This document shows, one piece after another, positions 55,450 to 64,000 of a stretch of DNA of 64,000 nucleotides. The first letter of the stretch is position 1; each line of letters starts with the position of its first letter. A program made the translations under genes and the position numbers. The notes under the pieces are model-generated. The model was given only the letters and a program-made list of their open reading frames with translations, made no database searches and was not told the DNA's origin. Source of the DNA: Cellvibrionaceae bacterium (GTDB lineage: Bacteria; Pseudomonadota; Gammaproteobacteria; Pseudomonadales; Cellvibrionaceae); the NCBI GenBank assembly GCA_021151825.1, contig JAGKWQ010000005.1, positions 248,001-312,000 of the forward strand, in the 5' to 3' direction.

Positions 55450-58086
55450 TTACTGATTTTTTAACCTTGCTTGCGCTTCTTGCAAATGCTGTTTTATTTC
55501 GGCATTGTTTTGATCTGCGGCAACTGCGCGCTCAAGCAGTTCAACACCTTCCGCTACTTTTCCATGCTCTACCAATATCCATCCGTAAGTGTCCAATATT
55601 GCCGGTACAGTTGGCGCTAGCTCATACGCTTTTTTGGCAGTTTCCAGTGCACGCGGATCCTTGGCTAAATGATAATTCCACGCCAGATTATTAAGCACTG
55701 CTGGGGAAGATGGATCTTTCTGAACGATCTCTTCGTAATATTTGGTTGCAGTAGGAATGTCATTGCTAACCTGGGCATTCATCGCCAACACTAAACCAGC
55801 CTTACGGCTTTGCGGTAACTTTTCTTTCCATTCCGCAGCAAAAGTGCGGCTCGCATCATTTTTAGTCTGCGTGTAATAAGTGAAGATTGTCTCAGCCACC
55901 AACTCATTAGGTTGTAACGCCCAGGATTTCAGATACTCCTTTAAGGCCTCTTCCGGTTTTCCTTCTGCCATCCGAATTTTACCTTGTAAAAAAGTCTTAC
56001 CTGGCAGGGTTTCTTGTGTCTGAGTAAATTGATCCAGCAACTTCTGTGCTTCCGGAATATTTTTACCAACCAATTCGGTTTCTATCAAACCAGCAAGGTA
56101 ATCCAGGTTGTCCGGGATTAATGCTATTGCTTTTGCTGAATAACTTTTTGCTTCAGGTATCTTATTAGCCGCACGTAATTCGGTGCTGTACGCGTGATAC
56201 AGATTCGCTGTCATCTTTTTAACATTGTCTGAATTGCGGCTTTTTTCCAATGCTTTTTCAATGTAGGGAATAGCGGCAGCGCTTTGTTTGCTCACAAATA
56301 ACAATTGCGCCAATACTGCAGAAGGTTGCCAATCTTCAGATTTGTTGGCGAGTGTCTGCAAAAACTCTTGCGCTTCTTTCAGTCGGTCCTGTTGCGCCAT
56401 AAGTGCTAGCCAGGGCCTGTACGCATTAACATTTTTTGGCTCAGCCTCAAGTAAGGATTGCCATGCATTTACTGCTTTTAACGGCTGGTTTTGTTCACTG
56501 TATAATTGCGCAAGACCGGCATAAGAGAGAGATTTTTCGATGTTGTCTTTAATTGACAATGCTTTTTCAAATTGCTTTTCTGCTATTGCATATTCTTTCT
56601 TGGTTAACGAATACCAACCACTAAGAAACGAGGCGCGTGGGCTGTCCGGATATTTCTGTTGCAAATCATTAATAACTGCGCGGGCGCGATCATCTTCACC
56701 TTGTTGCAATAACATTTTCAAATAAGCTTCTTCAACCAACAGATCCAACGGTTTGGCTTCATAAGCTTTTTGCAATTGCGCTAACGCTTGTTCAGGTTGT
56801 TGCAGTTCGGTGTAACGTTTTGCGAGTGCAATACGCAAACGTTGTTGTTGCGGATCCAATGCAAGGCTTTTTTCCAGCGCGATTCCCCCTTCGGAACTGG
56901 TGGGCTCGCGATCTAAAAGAGCAAGGCCATAAGTTGCCAATATCGCAGCATTATTAGGTTGGCTTTGTGCAGCATCTTTTAATAGCTTAACGGCGTCATC
57001 CACTTGATTGGAGCGAAATTTCGCTAAAGCTGCCGCTTGAATTACGGTTGGTGTAGCAGTTTCCGGATCGATAAATTGGTCGAACAAATCGATCGCACTT
57101 TTATCAGAGCCTTGTTGAAATTCAATCATGCCTAATAATGTTGCGGTATTTTTATCGTCGGGATATTGCTCACGCAATTCCTTTAGTAATTTTTCAGCAT
57201 CACCCAATTTACCTTGTTGGTAATATTCCATTGCATCGGTAAATTTTTGTTGGGCGGCATTGCGTTCAGGGTTAGCCTCCGCAAGTAATTTTTGATACAC
57301 ATAAGCCTCACTGGTGCGCCCTTGTTGGATGAGTACATCCGTCAGCAACGACAACACTTTAGCCCGATCTATGGTGATTACATCAGTAGTAGGCAACAAT
57401 CCCAATGCTTTGGTGTAGTACTGCTCGGCACTCTGCAATTGGTTTTTGTAGGCTGATAAATTGCCGAGCAAAATTAATGCTTTTAAATGATTAGGATCTT
57501 TCTGAATTGTTGCCTCTAACGAGGTAATCGCTTCATCGGTTTGACCCTGTGCAAGCTGAAAGCTGGCCTCAAGATATCCTATATCGGCAACACTGCCATT
57601 TGCTGCGCGGAATTTTTCCAACGCAACCTGATATGCATCTTTATCACCTAATGCAATATTGGCTTGGGCAGCAAGGAATTGCTGCTGTTGTACCAGCGCT
57701 GGAGAAGCTTCAGGGGCAGGATGTGTTTCAAGGACATTAAGCGCAGTACGGTATTTTTTCACTGCAAAATGCGCCTCAGCCAATTCCGCTGCCGCAGCAG
57801 GAATTTGTTCAACTCGCGATTCCAATAAGCTGATAGTAGAAGCGTAAGCGCCTGTCTGATTATAAATTTTTGCTAATGCAATGTAGGCCTCTGGCGAATC
57901 GGGCACTAATTGGATTGCACTTTTAGCTTCTAACATAGCCGCGCGCAATTGGCCTTGCTGCTGGTAGACAGCAGCAGAATTTTGATGGCGCAATGCAGTC
58001 TCTGCATTTTCTTGTTTATTTTGACCACAACCCGCCAGCAATAGCAGCCCCAAGCCTAGCGCAGTTACTTGTGTAATTTTTTTCAT
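55450..58086 (-). CDS. prsT: PrsT, TPR-repeat lipoprotein of the PEP-CTERM system
   Basis: An 878-residue periplasmic lipoprotein. It starts MKKITQVTALGLG with lipobox LLAGC (Cys about 20), followed by some 15 or more tetratricopeptide repeats covering nearly the whole chain (recurring A..LL...G....A...). Such PrsT proteins resemble PilF/AlgK scaffolds and probably organise the export machinery. ATG 58086 is preferred as it gives the standard signal; ATG 58098 is also in frame. It is the last gene before the terminator. Confidence 0.9.
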   Translation of the reverse strand: MKKITQVTALGLGLLLLAGCGQNKQENAETALRHQNSAAVYQQQGQLRAAMLEAKSAIQLVPDSPEAYIALAKIYNQTGAYASTISLLESRVEQIPAAAAELAEAHFAVKKYRTALNVLETHPAPEASPALVQQQQFLAAQANIALGDKDAYQVALEKFRAANGSVADIGYLEASFQLAQGQTDEAITSLEATIQKDPNHLKALILLGNLSAYKNQLQSAEQYYTKALGLLPTTDVITIDRAKVLSLLTDVLIQQGRTSEAYVYQKLLAEANPERNAAQQKFTDAMEYYQQGKLGDAEKLLKELREQYPDDKNTATLLGMIEFQQGSDKSAIDLFDQFIDPETATPTVIQAAALAKFRSNQVDDAVKLLKDAAQSQPNNAAILATYGLALLDREPTSSEGGIALEKSLALDPQQQRLRIALAKRYTELQQPEQALAQLQKAYEAKPLDLLVEEAYLKMLLQQGEDDRARAVINDLQQKYPDSPRASFLSGWYSLTKKEYAIAEKQFEKALSIKDNIEKSLSYAGLAQLYSEQNQPLKAVNAWQSLLEAEPKNVNAYRPWLALMAQQDRLKEAQEFLQTLANKSEDWQPSAVLAQLLFVSKQSAAAIPYIEKALEKSRNSDNVKKMTANLYHAYSTELRAANKIPEAKSYSAKAIALIPDNLDYLAGLIETELVGKNIPEAQKLLDQFTQTQETLPGKTFLQGKIRMAEGKPEEALKEYLKSWALQPNELVAETIFTYYTQTKNDASRTFAAEWKEKLPQSRKAGLVLAMNAQVSNDIPTATKYYEEIVQKDPSSPAVLNNLAWNYHLAKDPRALETAKKAYELAPTVPAILDTYGWILVEHGKVAEGVELLERAVAADQNNAEIKQHLQEAQARLKNQ

Positions 58087-58116
58087 GGAATTTACCATTC
58101 CTGTTATTAATAAGGG

Positions 58117-59409
58117 TTAGAACCTGTGGCTAAGCGTTACTCCCGACCTTAGCTCGGTATAATCTTGCAACTCGCTGTCCGATTTGCGTTCGAACTCGGA
58201 AGCGAATAAACGTAAACTGGTACCACCAGAAAAGTTGTAGCTGTAATAAATACCTACCTGGGTAGTATCAAAGTCTTCGATGAGGCTGTTGCCTTCAAAC
58301 TCTTGCTGACGCAATTGAACGCGTGCGCCAATATTTGCCGAACGCGATAAGTTGTAACCTACACCCAATGCGACACCATTACTTTGCTCTTGCCGTTCTT
58401 GCGTTAGGTATTCGCGCTCCTCGGCAAAACTACTCAGGTTTAATGTGCAACGATCACAGAGTGCTGTGGTTCTCCAGGATAACTGGGCACGCTTCAGAAC
58501 TATGCGATCCGGTTTATTCGAACCCGCATCACCAAAACCTGAATCCTCACCAAAAGCATTATCACCCAAGCCCATGGATGAGTCGCTGCTTTGCTCTGTA
58601 ACCGACAAATCCCATTGGTTGTAACCCGTTGAGTAACTGGCGGTAATTAAGTAGTAAGGATTAGTGTCTGCTTCATCGTCTTTATCAAACTGGGATTGCA
58701 TTTTGCTCTGCCCAAGCTCCAGTTTGTATTGCAATTTACGCAACTGTGCCGCGTAACTGATCGCATAGGATTGCATGCGATAATCAAGCTCCGGAAGAAA
58801 TTCAAAATCTACATCAGTATGACTGACAAAAATGCCCAGAAGGTCGACGCTGGAAAATGAATGTTGCAAACCGGTTGTTGCACCTTCTCGCTGTGAGTTG
58901 CTCAGCTTCTGGTAACGGTAATCTACATCTGTGGAATTGCCCTGAATAAAAAAAGTATCCGTTGGGGTAATTCGCGTATGAAATGAAGGCTGGATAGTGA
59001 GTATCTGCTTTTCATCCTGATTTTCTTCAAGATCAATTGCATCAGCAGAAATCAGTTGTTTTTGGCGCACATGTAACACGCGCAAATCAACCAGATGATG
59101 ATCCTTACCTATTTTAAAACTGGTGCGGCCGGTTAACGAATCTCGATCACTCTGGCTCTCTTTGTCATAATATTTTTTTGCTGCAGCGTAATTGGTATCC
59201 AGCTCTATCAGATCATTTTCATAGAGAGCAAAAACACCTGCCTGCAATGTATCCTGACGTTCACTAATTTTATTGTCGGGAGCACGCAAAGCGTTATCAG
59301 ATTGTTCTGTGGTTGCAGATAATATTGCACCGTACGCTTTTTGTTTTTCCTCAACAGCGGATGCGTTTGCACATGCAATTACCAATGCAAGGAGGGAAAC
59401 TCTTTTCAT
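58117..59409 (-). CDS. PEP-CTERM-associated outer-membrane beta-barrel protein
   Basis: A 430-residue protein with a signal peptide (MKRVSLLALVIACANASAVEE) and long alternating polar/hydrophobic strands ending with an aromatic C-terminal residue (LRSGVTLSHRF), as expected of an outer-membrane barrel. It corresponds to the TIGR03016-type protein of XrtA loci and probably forms or supports the secretion channel. ATG 59409 has AAGGAG nine bases upstream; ATG 59418 is too close to it. Confidence 0.85.
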   Translation of the reverse strand: MKRVSLLALVIACANASAVEEKQKAYGAILSATTEQSDNALRAPDNKISERQDTLQAGVFALYENDLIELDTNYAAAKKYYDKESQSDRDSLTGRTSFKIGKDHHLVDLRVLHVRQKQLISADAIDLEENQDEKQILTIQPSFHTRITPTDTFFIQGNSTDVDYRYQKLSNSQREGATTGLQHSFSSVDLLGIFVSHTDVDFEFLPELDYRMQSYAISYAAQLRKLQYKLELGQSKMQSQFDKDDEADTNPYYLITASYSTGYNQWDLSVTEQSSDSSMGLGDNAFGEDSGFGDAGSNKPDRIVLKRAQLSWRTTALCDRCTLNLSSFAEEREYLTQERQEQSNGVALGVGYNLSRSANIGARVQLRQQEFEGNSLIEDFDTTQVGIYYSYNFSGGTSLRLFASEFERKSDSELQDYTELRSGVTLSHRF

Positions 59410-59439
59410 GTAGCGCATCTCCTTTTATCAGTGTGCAAC

Positions 59440-60225
59440 CTAGTTATTAAAGACCAGCCCGGCAAAACGTTCTTTACCAACAGCATCCACCGCCGCAAGC
59501 ACTTCATCAGTAACAGCAGCTCCATAGGGCACCACTAACAATGCATGATCACAATAACGCGAAAGAATCCGCGCTTCTGTTGAAACTTGTGCAGAAGGGG
59601 CATCGAGTACAATAAAACGATCGGGATAACGGGATTTAATCTCGGCTACAAATACTTCCATCCGTTTGGAGTTAAAAAACTCTGCTGCAGATTCACTTGA
59701 GCCGCCGGAAGGAATAACACGCAAACGCTCGATACCACTTGGGTAAATAATACTTTTCAACGGTACGGTGTAATCAGTCAAATATTGCGTAAGGCCCTTC
59801 TCAACATCCTGAGTGATATAGCGTTCAGCGGCAGATGCATACGGATTGCAATCAACATAGAGCGCCGTTTTGTGTTGGTCCAGCGCAAACGTTGCAGCAA
59901 GATTAAAAGAGAAAAAACTGGAGCCACCACTGGCAGATACCGAACTGACGAGTACCACCATGTTATCGGTTTTATTTTTCTCCAACAGCCGGATACGTAC
60001 TTCACGAAATGCGTTTAACAATTCACGCTGACGCATTCCGGTAAAAACGATTTTCTTTTCGTAGAGCTCGTCTTGCCCCCATAATACAGGCAGCTCCATA
60101 TTTTTAATTTGCTCACGCTTGCGATGCTCAAGCACAGCTGTTTTTACCAACTGCTCACTCGTCTCCACCAGTGAATCCACACCTGCCATGAGTTGCTTGA
60201 GGCTATATTCTTTTGTCTTTTCCAT
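59440..60225 (-). CDS. BY-kinase/CpsD-like ATPase homologue with lost P-loop lysine
   Basis: A 261-residue homologue of the tyrosine autokinase that accompanies Wzz-like proteins in XrtA loci. The fold landmarks are present: VLVSSVSASGGSSFFSFNLA (Walker A position), ALYVDCNPY (Walker A'), and FIVLDAPSAQ (Walker B). At the P-loop, however, the invariant Lys is replaced by Ser (about residue 102; GGSS instead of GEGKS/T), and there is no C-terminal tyrosine cluster. It is probably a pseudokinase or structural regulator of the chain-length protein. ATG 60225 is chosen (AGGTAA upstream); the longer TTG frame overlaps the upstream gene. Confidence 0.82.
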   Translation of the reverse strand: MEKTKEYSLKQLMAGVDSLVETSEQLVKTAVLEHRKREQIKNMELPVLWGQDELYEKKIVFTGMRQRELLNAFREVRIRLLEKNKTDNMVVLVSSVSASGGSSFFSFNLAATFALDQHKTALYVDCNPYASAAERYITQDVEKGLTQYLTDYTVPLKSIIYPSGIERLRVIPSGGSSESAAEFFNSKRMEVFVAEIKSRYPDRFIVLDAPSAQVSTEARILSRYCDHALLVVPYGAAVTDEVLAAVDAVGKERFAGLVFNN

Positions 60226-60239
60226 TTTCGTTACCTGAA

Positions 60240-61757
60240 TTAGCCTCTGGTAATTTGCCAATAAATGCTAATTGCCGCATACAATCCCATGGCCAGCAAT
60301 GAAACAAAAAATACTGCCAGCATGTCTTTTTTAAGCAATCTATCGCCCAGCGGAGAATGGTAATGCGGGATTACACCAATTAATTCAATATCATTCGGTA
60401 ACTGTTTTTGCAGTGTTCTGGCTGAACGCAAATGCGGATCAAACAATACAAAAGCAATCAGCAATGCAATTGGCACTATCAACCCCAAAAACGGACCGAC
60501 AAAGGCAAAGTGAATAAAATAAAAACCAGAGGGTTTAAGCGGGAAAGTTGCTGGTTCCTGAATGCGATAGCTAACGCCTTGACCTTCGATATCCAGGGTC
60601 ATGGATAAGCGAGCAGATTCTTTTTTCTGCAGCATTTCTTCATACGTTTTGCGAATCACATCGTAATCACGTGTCAATTCGGAAAACTGCGCCTGATTAG
60701 CAGCAACACGTTGCTGGCGCTCATATTCTTGCTCTTGCAACGCGGTTAGCGATTGCATACGGCGCTTTTGCGAACGCAAATCCACATCAGCTGCAGCCAG
60801 TTGCTTGCGCAATTCTTCGTAAAGCGGATTTTCTGTTTTCTGAGTATCCGCATATACATCACCGGCGGATTGCAACTTTTGCATAGTTGCATCCAAATCC
60901 GCAATTTGTGCACGGATGGAAATAATATCGGGATAGCCTTCTTCGTAACTCAGCAATAGTTGCTCAAGTTGTGAAGTGAGGACTTGTTTACGTTGCTTAA
61001 CTTCATCAATGCGACCTTTAGTTTGCAAGTATTGCCCTTCAGATCCCAATTGTTGCTGGATGGTGTTGTAACGTGCCTGGGACTCTTCAATGGTAATTTT
61101 CAGTGCTTCAATTTCCTGACGCAATTGAGCGATACGTCCACTTACTGTCTGTTCGGTACCATCTGTATTTTGTGAGTTGAAATCTTTCAACTTCAGCTCA
61201 GCTTGCTCCAATTGTTTTTTATAGGATTGCACTTGAGCATCAATAAAGTTGTAAGCACCCAAGCTTTCGGCGCGTTTTTTCCGGGCAGTGTCTTCAATAA
61301 ATACATTAACGATTGCATTCAATATTTCAAACGAGGAATCCGGATTATTAGCAACATAACTGATGCGAAAATACGCTTTATTACCTTCGCCTCTTACATT
61401 CAAACCACTGCGAATCCGCTTGATGGCAAGCTCTTCGTCACTTTGCGTTGGATTCTTTGCCAAAAAACCAACTTCTTTTGCCGCTGCCAGCATGATCGCA
61501 CGGGTCCAGATAATTTCCCGCGCTTGTTCGGAGCGATCAATTTTGGTCACTTCGGCAGAGCCCTTTAATAAGGGCTCAATGATATTGGTTTGGTCAGCGA
61601 ACAGCACCGCACTAGTGGTGTATGTTTTTGGCCAGGTAATGCCAACCACTAATACCAGAAAACTGATTGCAATAAATATCACTACACACGCATAGCGAAA
61701 TCGAACCAACTCGGCACGAAGCGAGTTCAACAAGTCTTTCAGGTAGGCTTTGTCCAT
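60240..61757 (-). CDS. Wzz-like chain-length determinant of the XrtA locus
   Basis: A 505-residue inner-membrane polysaccharide co-polymerase. Membrane segments lie near residues 20-42 and 420-440 plus a further C-terminal one near 475-497. Between them is a long coiled coil (about 160-400, rich in Q/E/R/K). The PEATFPLKPSGFYF-like stretch before the second segment is the proline-rich motif of the family. It controls chain length together with the neighbouring ATPase homologue; no kinase domain is fused. Confidence 0.9.
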   Translation of the reverse strand: MDKAYLKDLLNSLRAELVRFRYACVVIFIAISFLVLVVGITWPKTYTTSAVLFADQTNIIEPLLKGSAEVTKIDRSEQAREIIWTRAIMLAAAKEVGFLAKNPTQSDEELAIKRIRSGLNVRGEGNKAYFRISYVANNPDSSFEILNAIVNVFIEDTARKKRAESLGAYNFIDAQVQSYKKQLEQAELKLKDFNSQNTDGTEQTVSGRIAQLRQEIEALKITIEESQARYNTIQQQLGSEGQYLQTKGRIDEVKQRKQVLTSQLEQLLLSYEEGYPDIISIRAQIADLDATMQKLQSAGDVYADTQKTENPLYEELRKQLAAADVDLRSQKRRMQSLTALQEQEYERQQRVAANQAQFSELTRDYDVIRKTYEEMLQKKESARLSMTLDIEGQGVSYRIQEPATFPLKPSGFYFIHFAFVGPFLGLIVPIALLIAFVLFDPHLRSARTLQKQLPNDIELIGVIPHYHSPLGDRLLKKDMLAVFFVSLLAMGLYAAISIYWQITRG

Positions 61758-61826
61758 GTAAGATCTCTAGGTATTGAAACGTTGCAGGGGCATTAAAGCC
61801 CCCGACTTGTTGTTCATTGCATCAAT

Positions 61827-62444
61827 TTAAAACGCCCGTTCCGGCACGCTGACGATGTCAGACGGCTGCAGCGGGTAATTAGTTTCAACCTCACCATCAC
61901 TCATCAGATCATCCAGGCGAATTTTGTACACCTTGAGCTCCCCATTAACTTTGCGATACAGGCGGGCCTTATTCGCCGAAGCAAATTCATTAGGCCCCCC
62001 GGCAATCAATACCAGATCCAGAACGGTCATACCTTCACGAAACGGGATAGATTGCGGGCTTTTTACTGCGCCGGTAATACGCACACGACGCTGGAAATCG
62101 GAGCTACTGGGATTACTAACAATGACCGTGACCTGCGGGCTGCGCACGAAGCTGCTGAGGCTCTTGGTGATGTTTTGTGAAAGTTCAGTAGCAGTAAGGC
62201 TGGCAGCAACAACATCGCCGATCAGAGGCATGGAAATTTTGCCATCAGGGCGCACCGGAACAGCAACAGTCAGCTCGGGATTGCGCCATACATTAATTTG
62301 CAGCGCATCGCCCACACCAATTCGATAATCATCCATCACCCCCGTATCAGACAACGGTGGCGTGGTGCTCAAAGGCTTGCTAGCACAACCGCATAACACA
62401 GCTGCAGCAATCACTAACTGCATTAACCACATGATTTTTTTCAC
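61827..62444 (-). CDS. Wza-like polysaccharide export lipoprotein
   Basis: A 205-residue outer-membrane export protein: lipobox VLCGC (Cys about 19), the Poly_export domain (DDYRIGVGDALQINVWRNPEL...VRPDGKISMPLIGDV), and a SLBB domain (RRVRITGAVKSPQSIPFREGMTVLDLVLIAGG). It is shorter than E. coli Wza, as usual for the XrtA-type homologues. A GTG start at 62444 has AAGGAG about 8 nt before it and leads straight into the signal; the longer frame to 62522 overlaps the upstream gene and makes no signal. Confidence 0.92.
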   Translation of the reverse strand: MKKIMWLMQLVIAAAVLCGCASKPLSTTPPLSDTGVMDDYRIGVGDALQINVWRNPELTVAVPVRPDGKISMPLIGDVVAASLTATELSQNITKSLSSFVRSPQVTVIVSNPSSSDFQRRVRITGAVKSPQSIPFREGMTVLDLVLIAGGPNEFASANKARLYRKVNGELKVYKIRLDDLMSDGEVETNYPLQPSDIVSVPERAF

Positions 62445-62487
62445 AATCCTTCTCCTTCTGAAGGTGGAATCGAGCGGCAGATCAACA

Positions 62488-63882
62488 TCAGTGCACCCCT
62501 TTGCCAAGTAAAACAATTTCAACCGTCTGGATCATAATCAGCAAATCCATCAGGAAGCTATGGTTTTTAGTGTAATAGAGATCATATTGAAGTTTGTTTT
62601 TTGCATCTTCCACCGAGGCCCCATAGGGATACTTGAGCTGCGCCCACCCCATCAACCCAGGTTTCACTTTGTGACGAGTTTCATAGAATGGTAGTTGCTT
62701 TGCAAGCTCGGAAACAAACTCAGGGCGCTCAGGACGCGGCCCCACAAAACTCATGCTACCGGCAATGACGTTATACAACTGGGGTAATTCATCCAGGCGT
62801 GTATTGCGGATAAATGCGCCGACGCGAGTTACCCGCGAATCATTTTTCTTGGCCCAGACCGCGCCATTTTTCTCCGCGTCCTGACGCATGCTGCGAAATT
62901 TGTAAATACGAAATGGTTTGCCATTCAAACCAGTACGAGTCTGGTGATAAAGCACCGGGCCTGGGCTGTCCAAACGCACGGCAATAGCGGTCAGGAGCAT
63001 AAATGGCCAAAGCACAAGGAAAAATAGCGAGGCCAATGCCAGATCAAACAAGCGCTTGGCAATTAACATGCGTTTGGAATATTTGAAACCATCGGAAAAT
63101 AACATCCAGCTCGGATGCAATAAATTGATATCAATACGCCCCAATTCGCGCTCGCAGAAACTCAATGCATCCGTAGAATCAATACCCGCTAGCTTGCAAT
63201 CAAGGAATTGTCCCAACGGGAATGCATTGCCAGAACTGCGACGGCGCTCATCCGGAGAAATAACAATCTCGGAAATCTGTTCGCGCTTAACAAAACCGAG
63301 CCAATCCTGAGGTTCGCCAATAATTAATTGCTGGTCAACCAGAATCGATTCATTGTCGCTGGGGATACACCCCACAATAGTCACACCAAGAACCGCTATT
63401 TCAGGAGCCAAATCGTCGAGCAATTTCTTGGCTTTGCTGCCCGCACCGTAGATGACAACACGTCGTTTAAGCTGCTTGGTATCGACCACTTTTAAAAAGA
63501 TAAAACGGGTTACCACTACCAGCGCAGTCGCAATCAGCACCCCCCAAAAAATCAATGTCTGGGGAATTAATGCTTCACCAAATATAACGCCGATTAAAAA
63601 CAGGCTAAGACTTCCCAATAAAAAGAAACTCACCAGGGTACGCAATACCATGCTGCCAAATCCTTCACGGACCAGAGCGAGATATACACCCATAGATAAG
63701 GTGCAGCAGGAAAGAACTATCGAGAAGATCACTATTTGTGTCCAACTGCGCGGCAAGTCTTCAACGCCGTTGGCAAAGTGATGTGACCACAAGGCAGCCA
63801 AAGCTAATAAGGCGGCCTCGGTGATGCCCAGAAACAGGTAGGGTAGATGTATGTAATGCTTATTGAGCCTGATATAAGACAA
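62488..63882 (-). CDS. Initiating undecaprenyl-phosphate sugar transferase
   Basis: A 464-residue polyisoprenyl-phosphate hexose-1-phosphate transferase that starts each repeat unit. Four N-terminal membrane segments and a cytoplasmic Rossmann-like domain (VVIYGAGSKAKKLLDDL) precede the catalytic domain (from about 265: KRLFDLALASLFF, KFRSM, RNTRLDELPQLYNVIAGSMSFVGPRPE). It matches the sugar transferase of XrtA loci (TIGR03013 type). A TTG start at 63882 has AAGGA 7 nt upstream. It is the first gene of the exopolysaccharide run. Confidence 0.92.
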   Translation of the reverse strand: MSYIRLNKHYIHLPYLFLGITEAALLALAALWSHHFANGVEDLPRSWTQIVIFSIVLSCCTLSMGVYLALVREGFGSMVLRTLVSFFLLGSLSLFLIGVIFGEALIPQTLIFWGVLIATALVVVTRFIFLKVVDTKQLKRRVVIYGAGSKAKKLLDDLAPEIAVLGVTIVGCIPSDNESILVDQQLIIGEPQDWLGFVKREQISEIVISPDERRRSSGNAFPLGQFLDCKLAGIDSTDALSFCERELGRIDINLLHPSWMLFSDGFKYSKRMLIAKRLFDLALASLFFLVLWPFMLLTAIAVRLDSPGPVLYHQTRTGLNGKPFRIYKFRSMRQDAEKNGAVWAKKNDSRVTRVGAFIRNTRLDELPQLYNVIAGSMSFVGPRPERPEFVSELAKQLPFYETRHKVKPGLMGWAQLKYPYGASVEDAKNKLQYDLYYTKNHSFLMDLLIMIQTVEIVLLGKGVH

Positions 63883-63927
63883 ACCCGATTCCTTCAGTGA
63901 GCCATTGAGTGAGTAGAGAGGGCGTGC

Positions 63928-63933
63928 ATTATA
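63928..63933 (-). promoter_or_regulatory. Putative -10 of the exopolysaccharide operon
   Basis: TATAAT on the minus strand lies 46 bases before the TTG start at 63882. A matching -35 is weak. The surrounding GCATTATAGCG also occurs near 23876 by the cytochrome c gene. Confidence 0.45.
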
Positions 63934-64000
63934 GCGAGTTTTATGACAAAAGCTCGACCATCCATGACGTAATTCCGCCAGTTGGGCAACTAAACCGGCA

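Noticed and set aside
61780..61810. Hairpin GGGGC-ATTAAA-GCCCC between the chain-length gene and the export lipoprotein gene
   Set aside because: A stem of about 5 bp without a T-run on the transcribed strand; not supported as a terminator within this operon.
1..64000. tRNA or rRNA genes and CRISPR arrays
   Set aside because: I saw no convincing cloverleaf, rRNA segment or direct-repeat array by eye, though a weak tRNA could be missed without a covariance search.

Overview
The window looks like chromosome from a Cellvibrio-like gammaproteobacterium (inferred, not proven). The clues are a secreted GH5 glucanase with two CBM6 modules joined by poly-serine linkers, further Ser-rich linkers in a lipoprotein, and a complete XrtA/PEP-CTERM exopolysaccharide locus with its PrsK/PrsR regulators.

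Region 1 (1-16182) is an accessory, defence-rich island. From the left it holds a three-gene minus-strand operon (small protein with a possible RNase-H-like fold, a Ser/Thr kinase, and a third gene cut by the window edge). Next is an SOS mutagenesis cassette imuA-imuB-dnaE2 behind an almost perfect LexA palindrome, with a SRAP/YedK-like gene divergent from it. Then come a two-gene AbiH operon, a secreted HNH nuclease, and two overlapping reverse transcriptase genes matching the two-RT antiphage system DRT type 3. A 216-nt gap after the second RT can fold with an ACACAC tract in a hairpin loop and is a candidate DRT3 non-coding RNA. An XRE regulator and poorly recognised small genes follow. The island stops abruptly at about 16183, where the C-terminal third of comM/yifB begins in frame; the rest of comM is absent here, so the island probably lies within comM.

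Region 2 (16183-23750) is ordinary chromosome: the comM stub, a REC-GGDEF-EAL protein with a degenerate EAL signature, Rep helicase, the GH5-CBM6-CBM6 glucanase and a cytochrome c5-like protein.

Region 3 (24011-29507) is the PEP-CTERM regulatory and cargo block: prsK-prsR, a fibronectin-III lipoprotein, and a short PEP-CTERM protein behind a sigma-54-type promoter, which fits PrsR being a sigma-54 activator. A strong terminator closes it.

Region 4 (29515-63882) is 27 consecutive minus-strand genes for making, exporting and anchoring an exopolysaccharide. The upstream part (63882 to 55450) carries the initiating sugar transferase, Wza-like export lipoprotein, chain-length protein, a P-loop protein lacking its lysine, an outer-membrane barrel and the TPR lipoprotein PrsT, ending at a terminator. 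The second part starts with an exosortase fused to an EpsI-like domain, followed by many glycosyltransferases, CapK- and CapA-like proteins, a deacetylase, an acyltransferase, Wzx, a Wzy/ligase, an AsnB-like amidotransferase and a GNAT-BioF2 fusion. Many neighbours overlap by 4 nt (ATGA, GTGA, TTGA), so translational coupling is likely. Start choices below come from reading Shine-Dalgarno sequences by eye; family names come from motif recognition, not database searches.
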